From positions 2,356,001 to 2,420,000 of the forward strand of contig NZ_CP155619.1 of the NCBI RefSeq assembly GCF_039697315.1: a stretch of DNA of 64,000 bases. The letters run 5' to 3'. The notes below the pieces were generated by a model that worked only from the letters and a program-made list of their open reading frames with translations, ran no database searches and had not been told where the DNA came from. Positions 7,712-16,295 of this stretch are shown in pieces. The position numbers and the translations under genes are program-made. Every line of letters begins with the position of its first letter. Position 1 is the stretch's first letter. Source of the stretch: Pseudomonas abietaniphila. Its GTDB lineage: Bacteria; Pseudomonadota; Gammaproteobacteria; Pseudomonadales; Pseudomonadaceae.

Positions 7712-10234
7712 ATGGCCACTTCTATTCAACCCAACCTTGAGCCGGGAACGCTCATGGATCGATTTCACCTTGCCCGGCAAGCCGGCGAGCTGGAACAGGC
7801 CATTTTTTTTCTGAACAAAGCGCTGCACACGCCCGAATACCGCGCTGAAGCCCTGATCTGGAAGGGCATAGACGCGATGCAGCAACAACAGCCTCAGGAC
7901 GCATTTCTGTACCTGAGCACCGCCGCAGCTGCACTGCCCCAACGCTCGGACATCCAGGCGCTGACCGGTCGCGTTGTCGCTAGCCTCGGCAAACCGGAGC
8001 TCGCCACCCGACTGCTCACGTCGGCCTGGAAACTGAATCCTGCCGACAGCGTTCTGCGCTCAATGCTGTGGCAGTTACGCAGCCAGACAGAACGACCGGA
8101 CACCCTGCGACGTTCACTTCTCTCAAGGCTTCCAGAGATTACCGCCCCCCAAGAGCTTCAACTGGTGGTCGGGCTGCTGAAGAAACAACCCGGCGCTCCC
8201 CTGCTGCTTGGCGTCAGCCGATACGATGCCGAACGCCGTGAAGTCTCTGGCTGGGCCCTCAACCTGCGCTCACCTGGCAGCCACGTCGAAGTGTGCATTG
8301 CCTCAGGGGCGACCCAGTACGTTTGCACAGCTGAACACGCCGATCCTTTGCTGACGCAAGCGGGTCTGGCCTCAGACCAGGGCGCATTCCGCGTGCAGAT
8401 CAAGGACCCGGCGCCCACGCTGCATGTCCGCTTTGAAGATGGCACGCCGCTCATCGGCAGTCCGCTGTCCAACCTTCCGACCTTCGTTGCGCCTCTGCCT
8501 GTTGGCAAACAGGCGGGACGCCAGGAACCGGTCGATGTACTCGTTCCCGTGTATGACGGGCTGGAAGAGACCCTTGAATGCCTCAACAGCGTCCTTGGCA
8601 GCCGAGCATTAAACCGCACGGCCCACCGTCTGGTGGTGCTCGACGATGCAACGCCCAACCCGGCGCTGCGCCGCGCGCTGGCTGAGCTTGCGGCCAAAGG
8701 CGACATCGTGCATATCGAGCAGAACATCAACCTGGGCTTTATTCGAAACGTTAACCGGGGCATGGCGCTCAACCCGGAACGAGACGTGGTGTGGCTCAAT
8801 GCCGACACCCGTGTACACGGCAACTGGCTCGATCGGCTGCGGGCAGTGGCGTACAGCGCCAAAGACATTGCGTCGGTGACACCTTTCACCAATAACGGTG
8901 AGCTGATGAGCTTCCCGGTCAGCCGTGTCAGCCATACGATGCCCACGGCCGAACAACAGGCGGTGCTGGACGAACTTGCCCTCGCCATCGACAGCCCGGC
9001 TGTTGAGATCGAGACCGGTTGCGGCTTTTGTCTGTACATCAAACGTCAGGCCATCGACGCGACTGGATATCTGGATGAAATACACCTGTTGCGCGGCTAC
9101 GGCGAAGAAACCGACTGGTGCCTCAGAGCACGCGCGCTCGGATGGCGTCATATGGGCGCACCGAATGTCTTCGTTGCCCACCAAGGGGGCGTCTCCTTCG
9201 GTGAAGAAAAAGTCCTGCGCGTGGCCCATAACAACGCCATTCTGGAACGGCGCTATCCGACGGCTTCCGCCCGGTATCAACATTTCTGCCTGCGGGATCC
9301 GCTCAAGCCGTCCCGTGACGCGCTCCAACGCGGCAGACTGGCACAACTGGCCACTGAAATGGCGCAATCCTTGGCCAGCGCGAAGGCGATGCAGGCGTTC
9401 AGACAGCTGCAGGTCTGCTCCGGCGCAGCCTTCAAGACCCCGCTGAGCCTGCACTGGAAACAGGAAGGCGCGCGTACCCTAGTCACGCTGCATGCCGACC
9501 TGAAGCCATTGCCTTTGACCCTTGAATACCAGTTGCCGGACGAGGCTGGGCGCATGATCGACGACCTGAAGACACTCAGCCTCGACGAGGTCGTGTACCG
9601 GCAACTGACGGCGTGCCCTGCAGACTTGCTGGACCTGGCAGCGAAGCTTGAAAAACCCTACCGCATCGTTTGCCGGGACGACGAGTTGCTCAAGCCCGCG
9701 CCCTCACGCGACTGGGCGGCATTTGCCAACCAGGCCACAAGCCTCCATGTGCCGTGGAAGGCGCTGCGCAAGCCTTACGCAGAGGCGTTTCCGGGCACCG
9801 CGATTGTCATTGATCGCAACACGCTCAAACCTGCTCGTCCAGACAAACGGACTCCACGGGTGCTGATGATTGCCGACGAACTGAGCAATGCTGATCTCGC
9901 CCGCCGATGGATCGAACTGGGACGGCGCATCACGCGAGACCAGCTCAAGCTCACACTGCTCGCGCAGGGTGACAGCCCTTGGCTCAAAACACTGCTGGCA
10001 ACTGGCGCAGTTCATGCTTTGCCTCAAGTCCAGGGACTTGAGCCTGCCGACTGCGCGTCACTCGCTGGCTGCACAGGTGCGCTGAGCCTCGAGGCCAACC
10101 CCGGCGCCAGCTGGAAAGCGCCCGCCATGGCGGCATCGCTGGGCGTGCCGTTGTACGCAGTGCCTGGAGCGATCAGTCAGGAGGCGGGAGCCTTCTCGAC
10201 GAAACTACTTCCCTTTTCTCTGAGCCAGGTCTGA
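7712..10234 (+). CDS. Large multidomain GT2 glycosyltransferase with TPR-like N-terminus
   Basis: An 840-aa cytoplasmic protein. Residues 1-150 are helical and TPR-like (ALIWKGIDAMQQQQPQDAF). Residues about 165-265 form a beta-rich module (VSGWALNLRSPGSHVEV). Residues 275-550 are a family 2 glycosyltransferase: VDVLVPVYDGLEETLECLNS, DDATPNP, the metal-binding segment WLNADTRVHGNWLD, and GYGEETDWCLRAR near the catalytic base. The last 130 residues (PRVLMIADELSNADLARRW onward) resemble a GT-B-like half without a clear active site. The next gene overlaps its stop (TGATG), so the two are coupled. It probably adds a sugar to surface polysaccharide or to the exported protein; the acceptor is unknown. 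Confidence 0.85.
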   Translation: MATSIQPNLEPGTLMDRFHLARQAGELEQAIFFLNKALHTPEYRAEALIWKGIDAMQQQQPQDAFLYLSTAAAALPQRSDIQALTGRVVASLGKPELATRLLTSAWKLNPADSVLRSMLWQLRSQTERPDTLRRSLLSRLPEITAPQELQLVVGLLKKQPGAPLLLGVSRYDAERREVSGWALNLRSPGSHVEVCIASGATQYVCTAEHADPLLTQAGLASDQGAFRVQIKDPAPTLHVRFEDGTPLIGSPLSNLPTFVAPLPVGKQAGRQEPVDVLVPVYDGLEETLECLNSVLGSRALNRTAHRLVVLDDATPNPALRRALAELAAKGDIVHIEQNINLGFIRNVNRGMALNPERDVVWLNADTRVHGNWLDRLRAVAYSAKDIASVTPFTNNGELMSFPVSRVSHTMPTAEQQAVLDELALAIDSPAVEIETGCGFCLYIKRQAIDATGYLDEIHLLRGYGEETDWCLRARALGWRHMGAPNVFVAHQGGVSFGEEKVLRVAHNNAILERRYPTASARYQHFCLRDPLKPSRDALQRGRLAQLATEMAQSLASAKAMQAFRQLQVCSGAAFKTPLSLHWKQEGARTLVTLHADLKPLPLTLEYQLPDEAGRMIDDLKTLSLDEVVYRQLTACPADLLDLAAKLEKPYRIVCRDDELLKPAPSRDWAAFANQATSLHVPWKALRKPYAEAFPGTAIVIDRNTLKPARPDKRTPRVLMIADELSNADLARRWIELGRRITRDQLKLTLLAQGDSPWLKTLLATGAVHALPQVQGLEPADCASLAGCTGALSLEANPGASWKAPAMAASLGVPLYAVPGAISQEAGAFSTKLLPFSLSQV

Positions 10235-12627
10235 TGTCAGAAGAAGTCCTAACGAAGCCTGCCAACAGCAGCCAGATCAGCGTGACCCCCTTGCGCGGAG
10301 CGATAACCGGTCTTTACGGCGATGTCCTGCAAGGATGGGCGCTGGACCTGTCCAGACCGAGCGAGCGTCTGGTTATTGAGGTCATGGTGGATGGCGCTTG
10401 CGTCAGCCTGGTGCGCGCCGATCATTTCGAGCCAAACGCCGACAGTGGCGACCAGTTCCATGGCTTTGGCGTGCAGCTCAGGCACTCGTGGCTTGAGGGG
10501 GCCCAACACATCAGTGCTCGCGTGGCCAATCAGGACTTCACCCTGGCAGGCGACCTCAAGATGCCGCCGCCGCCGCCCAAAGTGCCGGCGGCGATCGCCT
10601 CGCAAGTCTGGCATAGCGGCGGCCTGCGACTCAGTGGCTGGTCGTTCGACCCGGACGCACAGCATCGCCATGTTCAGGTCACCGTCCGCGAAAACGACCG
10701 CGTGATCGCCCAAGCCTCCTGCGACACCCATCATCAAGCGTTGGTGTATCGCTCGACGAGCGACCATGGATTCACGATTGACCTGCCTTGGGAGCTGGCA
10801 GACGGCAAGCCGCACACCTTGCACATAGAAAACGACATGGGCCACCCGCTTTCCGGCAGCCCGATCAAATTGTGCTGCTGGCCGGAAGGTCTGGAAGGGC
10901 TGTTCAAACTCCATGACCAGCAGGGGCCCGACGAGCAGACGCTTGCGCTGCTAACCGAAGTGGCCAAAGAGCAGACGCTGCGCTTCCCCAAAAGCGCAGG
11001 TTTTCACCATTACCCACAATGGTTCGAGGTTTTCCAGCACACCCCGGTGCGCAACCCGGCACCGCAAAAGACCAAGGTGGGCCTGTTACTGCTCAGTGAG
11101 GGCGACATGACGCTGGAAGGCGTCACACTCGCCAGCCTGCGCGGTAACAAGGCGACGCTGCGCAAGATTGTCAGAACGACGCCCGACGATCTTTTGCCCG
11201 CGCTCAAAGAATTACTGGAAGCAGACTGTGACAGCATCGTCCCCATCAAAGCAGGTGACCATCTGGCGAGCCAGGCGCTGGATCACCTGACCGGGTTGCT
11301 GGATGACAATATCGCCTGGGGCTATGCAGACTGCGACCGCGACGGCCCGCACGGCGAGCGCCAATTGCCCTGGCTGAAGCCGGTATGGGATCTGGACCTG
11401 TTCATCGGTGCCGACCTCTTCACCCCCGGTGCAATTTTCAGCGCGGACATTATCCAGGCCGCTCTGTCCTTGCTCGCGCCTGCCAACGACCTGCAATCAC
11501 TGAACTGGGATTTCTTTGTTGCCGGCATCGCGCTCGCAACGGAAAAGCTTCAGGCAACCGTCGTACACTTGCCTCAGGTCGTTTACCACCGTGATCACCG
11601 AGCGCCGGCCAGTCCGGAACACGCCTGGCCATCGATGGACCGTCATCAAGCGATTGCCTGGCTTTGCCAGAGCCTCGTGCCCGGCGCAACGGTCAGGGCG
11701 TTGCCACACTTCCCGGCACTGCTTCGCGCACACTGGCCGCTTCCCCTCACCCTGCCCCGCGTCAGCCTGATTGTGCCGACCCGCGATCAGGTCGGCTTGC
11801 TGCGTACGTGCATCGAAGGGCTGCTGAACACGGATTACCCACACCTCGAAATCATCGTTGTGGATAACCAGTCAACCGATCCGGAGACCCTGGAGTACCT
11901 CCAGTACCTGCCGACGCAAGGCGTGAAAGTGCTGCCGCACCCGCACCCGTTCAACTATTCGACCATCAACAACCGAGCCGTTGAGCATGCCTCCGGCGAG
12001 ATCATTGGTCTGGTCAACAACGACATCGAAATCATCGAAACCCACTGGCTGAAAGAAATGCTCAGCCAGCTGCTGCGCGACAATGTCGGCGCGGTCGGAG
12101 CCAAGCTGCTATGGCCTAACCGCATGGTCCAGCACGGCGGGGTCGTGGTCGGGATCAACGGGCTGGCGGCCCATGCCGGGAATAACCTGGAAGAACACGA
12201 CGCGGGGTACCTGGCGACCAACCAGCTCACCCGTCGCCAAAGCGCAGTGACCGCCGCGTGTCTGCTTATGCGTAAATCAGTTTTTGAAGCGCTCGGCGGT
12301 CTCGACGAAAAAGCCTTCCCAGTAGCGTTCAATGATGTCGACCTGTGCTTGAGAATCCAGCAATCGGGACTGCACCTGGTCTGGACGGCGTTCGCGAAGC
12401 TGATTCACGCCGAGTCCGCGAGCCGTGGCAAAGACATCAGTGCAGAAAAACAAGCCCGAGCGCACCGAGAACAGCAGGGCTTTATCGAACGATGGTCGCT
12501 GGACGGACAGATTGACCCTTATTACCACCCAGCTCTGAGTCATGATTATTTGAGTGGGGCTTACGGCGGGTTGTCATTACCGCCGCTCGCGTCGCTCCCT
12601 AGATTTAGAAAGGTGCCTTTAAATTAG
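10234..12627 (+). CDS. GT2 family glycosyltransferase (rhamnosyltransferase-like), 797 aa
   Basis: Two beta-rich modules occupy the N-terminal part (GLYGDVLQGWALDLSRPSER, then LRLSGWSFDPDAQHRHVQV), the same kind of module as in the preceding protein. A middle region (about 270-500) is less defined and may be a degenerate GT2 fold. The C-terminal part (about 507-760) is a clear GT2 domain: PRVSLIVPTRDQVGLLRTCI, VVDNQSTDPETLEYL, LVNNDIEIIETHWLKEM, GGLDEKAFPVAFNDVDLCLR. The latter motifs are typical of O-antigen rhamnosyltransferases. Its start overlaps the upstream stop. The shared accessory module suggests that both enzymes recognise the same scaffold or acceptor, which is inference. Confidence 0.85.
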   Translation: MSEEVLTKPANSSQISVTPLRGAITGLYGDVLQGWALDLSRPSERLVIEVMVDGACVSLVRADHFEPNADSGDQFHGFGVQLRHSWLEGAQHISARVANQDFTLAGDLKMPPPPPKVPAAIASQVWHSGGLRLSGWSFDPDAQHRHVQVTVRENDRVIAQASCDTHHQALVYRSTSDHGFTIDLPWELADGKPHTLHIENDMGHPLSGSPIKLCCWPEGLEGLFKLHDQQGPDEQTLALLTEVAKEQTLRFPKSAGFHHYPQWFEVFQHTPVRNPAPQKTKVGLLLLSEGDMTLEGVTLASLRGNKATLRKIVRTTPDDLLPALKELLEADCDSIVPIKAGDHLASQALDHLTGLLDDNIAWGYADCDRDGPHGERQLPWLKPVWDLDLFIGADLFTPGAIFSADIIQAALSLLAPANDLQSLNWDFFVAGIALATEKLQATVVHLPQVVYHRDHRAPASPEHAWPSMDRHQAIAWLCQSLVPGATVRALPHFPALLRAHWPLPLTLPRVSLIVPTRDQVGLLRTCIEGLLNTDYPHLEIIVVDNQSTDPETLEYLQYLPTQGVKVLPHPHPFNYSTINNRAVEHASGEIIGLVNNDIEIIETHWLKEMLSQLLRDNVGAVGAKLLWPNRMVQHGGVVVGINGLAAHAGNNLEEHDAGYLATNQLTRRQSAVTAACLLMRKSVFEALGGLDEKAFPVAFNDVDLCLRIQQSGLHLVWTAFAKLIHAESASRGKDISAEKQARAHREQQGFIERWSLDGQIDPYYHPALSHDYLSGAYGGLSLPPLASLPRFRKVPLN

Positions 12628-12709
12628 CGGTACAGGATTCGGTTTCGACAGACACCCCGATATCATTAATATTAATTAGCTGGTCGATCCAGTACAAATA
12701 GACTCCGAC

Positions 12710-14083
12710 ATGAAAAGATCAAAGAAATCAGTAAAAGCAGTGACCTCTTCGAAAAGTACACCGCTAGAGGTTGCACCTGAAATTCTTAGCGCAGAGGATA
12801 TTCAGAATATCCCTGCGACTAAAAAACTTGTAGCATCTGCAGAAAATCCATCCAAAAAATTTATCAATCAGCTTATGCGTGATCGCCCGGACATAGCTGA
12901 GGATTATCTGTACAAGTGTCTTATCGACCATTCAAAATATATCGCTAAATACAAAGACATTGCGAATAGTGAGATGCACGCTGCAGAGCATTATTTCACC
13001 TATGGCCATATAGAAAAGCGCGACCTTCCCAAGCCGGGACTGCAGAAGCACCCGCAGCCTTTCAACATTCTAAGCGAAACGACCTTATTCCTGTCTAGCG
13101 CAGAACTGCGTGATGGTTCGTTTATCTACCGATGCCTATTTCAGTCTTTGGACTACCCACAAAATCTTGTCTACACAGGCAAAACGGAGGTCCTTAAACT
13201 GGTACGTGCAGTGTTTAACTGCAAAGAACTTATATTCTCCCGCCCAGAAAAGACCGATCTTGCGTTTTACCTTATAGAGCTTGCCAAGAACATTGGCGTA
13301 AAAGTCACGCTTGACTATGACGACCTTTTGCTTCCAGAGCACGCTGAATATTTAGGCCACGTCCGCTCCTCGGATGGTTTGACTATTGAAGAAGCTCGGA
13401 AAAGTTTGATCAACAAATCCGCGTTCCTTCTTTACGCGGATGCTTTTCACTGCAGCACACCCGCAATAGCAAAAGCCTTGGCGAACCTTGAAAAACCTGT
13501 AAAAGTCGTGAAAAACCGGATCATGAGGACGATGGTCGCCTCGGACTCCACCTGCATCTCACGCTTGGAAAACATTGAAACGAGAAAGCTAAAGATCCTC
13601 TACCTATCAGGGACTGCGACGCACAAGAGAGATTTCTCGATCATTCAAGGTACTATCGTGAAGCTGGCTCAGGAGTTTCCGGACAAGTTCGAAATGACTT
13701 TTCTGGGTAACACCGGCAGCAACGTACACCCCATTGCCATGTACAACAGCAACATTCATGTCATCCCAAGATTGACACTTAATGAAATGTACAAAGTCAT
13801 CGCGCAGCACGATCTAGCGTTGGCACCGCTAGAAGATACAATCTTCAACTCAGCAAAGTCGAACATTAAGTTTATTGAATGCGGTTCACAAGGCGTACCT
13901 ATCATCGCAAGCCCGCTAAACGAGTTCAAAAACGTGATCGTTGACGATGAAAATGGATGGCTATGCAACACTCAAAGCGAATGGTATGAGAAACTAAAAT
14001 CGCTGATAATAAATCCTACCCCATTGCGCAAAGTTTCTCTGGAAGCTCGAAACTGCGTCATCAACAATTTTACTGTAGGTTAA
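12710..14083 (+). CDS. GT4-like glycosyltransferase with N-terminal HY-x3-G-x2-E module
   Basis: A 457-aa protein opening the AT-richer stretch. After a Lys/Ser-rich start, residues about 75-105 hold YIAKYKDIANSEMHAAEHY with FTYGHIEKRD, a variant of the YxxxYPDV...HYxxxGxxEGR module that often accompanies glycosyltransferases of surface glycans. The C-terminal half (about 295-430) is GT4-like: LKILYLSGTATHKRDFSII for the nucleotide-sugar domain, and SNIKFIECGSQGVPIIAS at the place of the family's E-x7-E motif. GC content is clearly lower than in the upstream genes. The next gene starts 2 nt after its stop. Donor and acceptor are unknown. Confidence 0.8.
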   Translation: MKRSKKSVKAVTSSKSTPLEVAPEILSAEDIQNIPATKKLVASAENPSKKFINQLMRDRPDIAEDYLYKCLIDHSKYIAKYKDIANSEMHAAEHYFTYGHIEKRDLPKPGLQKHPQPFNILSETTLFLSSAELRDGSFIYRCLFQSLDYPQNLVYTGKTEVLKLVRAVFNCKELIFSRPEKTDLAFYLIELAKNIGVKVTLDYDDLLLPEHAEYLGHVRSSDGLTIEEARKSLINKSAFLLYADAFHCSTPAIAKALANLEKPVKVVKNRIMRTMVASDSTCISRLENIETRKLKILYLSGTATHKRDFSIIQGTIVKLAQEFPDKFEMTFLGNTGSNVHPIAMYNSNIHVIPRLTLNEMYKVIAQHDLALAPLEDTIFNSAKSNIKFIECGSQGVPIIASPLNEFKNVIVDDENGWLCNTQSEWYEKLKSLIINPTPLRKVSLEARNCVINNFTVG

Positions 14084-14085
14084 TC

Positions 14086-15180
14086 ATGCATAGCATTATT
14101 CGTTCGGAGAGAGCAAACAAATCTCCAACCAAAAAAACCTTTCTGTACATCACGAATAATTTATCTCAAGCTGAGCTTGCTCTTCTTTCCATAGTAGGGT
14201 CAGAATTCGACTACCTGGTCTATATAAACAACACTCAGAAAGAATATAACTTACTGACTGATTATGACCTGCCTGAAAATGCAAAAATAACTTCAGACTT
14301 CAAGTCAGTCATCATGCTGACAACGATCTTTAGCGCTGTAATCACCACAGTGGGACATATCAGTCCGGTACTGAATGCCAAAATAATTTCTATAATGAAG
14401 GCTTGCGTTGCTGCTGAGCTTCCTATCATCGAAGTCCCACATGGACTCTATCAGTGGGGCTTCAACTTCGTTGATGATTCAAAATTTGTAAACACAGCCT
14501 CACATAGCCTGGGTGGAGGCTATCCGGTGCCTTCGTTCGCGGACTTCCAATTGAGTTGGTTTGAAGAGGGCGGTGTCGGCTACCCACGGAACAGGGTTGA
14601 AAAGATAAAGCGCACAGAGGTCATTGTTGTCCCTGAGTATACGGTCATAACAACGAATACAAACTGGTACATGTATAACTTTAATGACCAAAGGGTGCTG
14701 GCACAGTCGATTTTTGAATATGCGAAGGCTCACCCCGATCAAATGTTCGTCTGGTGCCACCACTCTGCGGAGCTTAATGGTATGAATCTAATTAATAATA
14801 TGTATGGTGCGAGACCGACCAACATTTTCCGCTACGGCCATGACAAAGATATTTATTTTCATGGGATCGACACGACTGAAGAGGTGATTGAACATGCCAA
14901 ATCTGGCATTTCCACCATATCAACCTGCTTAGTTGATTATGAAATTCATCGTATCCCTACCGCAATTTTCGCGAATGAAGGATTGGCAAAAATTCAACAA
15001 TCTATCAGTCCCGCTTCTTTTTTTGAAAGTCCGGAGACGCTGAGAGCTCTAGATTTCAAAATCCCTTTCACCGGAAAACTGGAATCCTACGACGTCTCGC
15101 GATTCGACCTCAGCCTTAAAGAGTTCCTGCAAACTGGGCCATCTAGCAACACGGCGAAAAGAATCTTCATGACACTCTGA
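14086..15180 (+). CDS. Uncharacterised protein, possibly GT-B-like glycosyl/glycerophosphotransferase
   Basis: I do not recognise this 364-aa protein securely. It has no signal peptide or membrane segment. ITTVGHISPVLNAKIISIMK and LPIIEVPHGLYQWGFNF recall the PHG-containing segment of CDP-glycerol:polyol glycerophosphotransferase-like GT-B proteins, and MFVWCHHSAELNGM and EEVIEHAKSGISTISTCLVD resemble the C-terminal half of that fold. That is a pattern impression only. It follows the GT4-like gene by 2 nt, shares its low GC, and ends at a terminator, so the two form a small unit. A sugar or phosphodiester transferase acting on the surface glycan is the most likely role. Confidence 0.65.
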   Translation: MHSIIRSERANKSPTKKTFLYITNNLSQAELALLSIVGSEFDYLVYINNTQKEYNLLTDYDLPENAKITSDFKSVIMLTTIFSAVITTVGHISPVLNAKIISIMKACVAAELPIIEVPHGLYQWGFNFVDDSKFVNTASHSLGGGYPVPSFADFQLSWFEEGGVGYPRNRVEKIKRTEVIVVPEYTVITTNTNWYMYNFNDQRVLAQSIFEYAKAHPDQMFVWCHHSAELNGMNLINNMYGARPTNIFRYGHDKDIYFHGIDTTEEVIEHAKSGISTISTCLVDYEIHRIPTAIFANEGLAKIQQSISPASFFESPETLRALDFKIPFTGKLESYDVSRFDLSLKEFLQTGPSSNTAKRIFMTL

Positions 15181-15186
15181 CCCTTC

Positions 15187-15223
15187 GGCCCCGACGATAA
15201 TTTTATTCATGCGGGGCCTTTTT
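15187..15223 (+). terminator. Terminator after the 14086-15180 gene
   Basis: GGCCCCG (15187-15193) pairs with CGGGGCC (15212-15218) across an 18-nt AT-rich loop, followed by five T. The loop is long, but stem and T-run are clear. Confidence 0.65.
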
Positions 15224-15266
15224 GGCACTAAGGTGGATTCACCAAAGACCTCATCGCGGAGGATGT

Positions 15267-16169
15267 ATGACAGAATCACATGACTTGCGCCATCTGTACA
15301 ACGTCCACGCCCACAACGTTTCTGACAAATGGAGCAGCTACCTTGATACGTACGAATCGGTACTTTCTCCTTACAAAGCGGACCCCGTAAAACTATTAGA
15401 GATCGGCGTACAGAATGGGGGTTCCCTGGAAATTTGGGCCAAGTATTTTGAAAACTCCAAGCTGATCGCAGGCTGCGATATAAACTCAGACTGTGAGAAA
15501 ATTAAGTTTGACGCACCCTCAATCAGCCTTTTGATCGGCGACATAAACAACCACGAAACATTACAAAAACTAAAATCCATTAGCGAAAAGTTCGACATTA
15601 TTATTGACGACGGCTCTCACACTAGCGGCGATATAATAATGACGTTTTTCAAAGTTTTCCCCATGCTCAACCTTGGGGGAATATATATAATCGAAGACCT
15701 TCACTGCAGTTATTGGAAGCAGTTTGACGGTGGCTTGAATTCTACGCACTCCTCAATCGCATTTCTCAAATGCTTAGTCGACATCTTAAATTTTGAACAC
15801 TGGGGACTGGATAAAGACCGACTTCATCACCTTGATGCTTTCGATGTGCCTATTGATTTTCCTGACAATGAACTTGCTAGCTTACACTCTATTGAGTTTA
15901 AAAACTCCATGTGCATTATCAAGAAGAAAGCCAGCCTTGATAATATCCTTGGCAGGCGCAGGGTTGCAGGCTCGCTTGAGGTTGTTTCTCCGGTAAAATA
16001 CGTGGACAACACATATAACAATGCGCCCGCCCAGTCTCTAGAAGTTGATGCCTCGAAGGATAATGGCCAGAATCAGGACTCCACGCAGCAAAGGGTCCAG
16101 TGTCTCGAGAATGAGTTGCCCGCGTTAAAAAGCAACTGTTCTCCATCAAAAACAGATGCAGGCGAATAG
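15267..16169 (+). CDS. Class I SAM-dependent methyltransferase (CmcI/TylF-like)
   Basis: A 300-aa cytoplasmic methyltransferase. The start at 15267 (MTESHDLRHLYNVHAHN) has GGAGG 4 nt upstream; an upstream in-frame TTG lies inside the terminator and is rejected. Motif I is LLEIGVQNGGSLEIWAKYF, with the acidic strand end GCDINSDCEKI. IIIDDGSHTSGDI and GGIYIIEDLHCSYWKQFDGG match the DGSH and IEDLHTSYW pattern of sugar O-methyltransferases related to cephalosporin hydroxylase and macrocin O-methyltransferase. The last 50 residues are polar and probably disordered. It may O-methylate a sugar of the surface glycan; the target is inferred from context. GC is low, as in its neighbours. Confidence 0.85.
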   Translation: MTESHDLRHLYNVHAHNVSDKWSSYLDTYESVLSPYKADPVKLLEIGVQNGGSLEIWAKYFENSKLIAGCDINSDCEKIKFDAPSISLLIGDINNHETLQKLKSISEKFDIIIDDGSHTSGDIIMTFFKVFPMLNLGGIYIIEDLHCSYWKQFDGGLNSTHSSIAFLKCLVDILNFEHWGLDKDRLHHLDAFDVPIDFPDNELASLHSIEFKNSMCIIKKKASLDNILGRRRVAGSLEVVSPVKYVDNTYNNAPAQSLEVDASKDNGQNQDSTQQRVQCLENELPALKSNCSPSKTDAGE

Positions 16170-16295
16170 TCTCCATGCATACCAGACGAAAACTCCGCAT
16201 TGAATTGACGTCTGAGTTTTCGAGGCTATCAAACAAGACAATGTTATCGTACCGTACCGTTAAATCCGCCCACTTCAGGAACAGGTAAACTCGGG

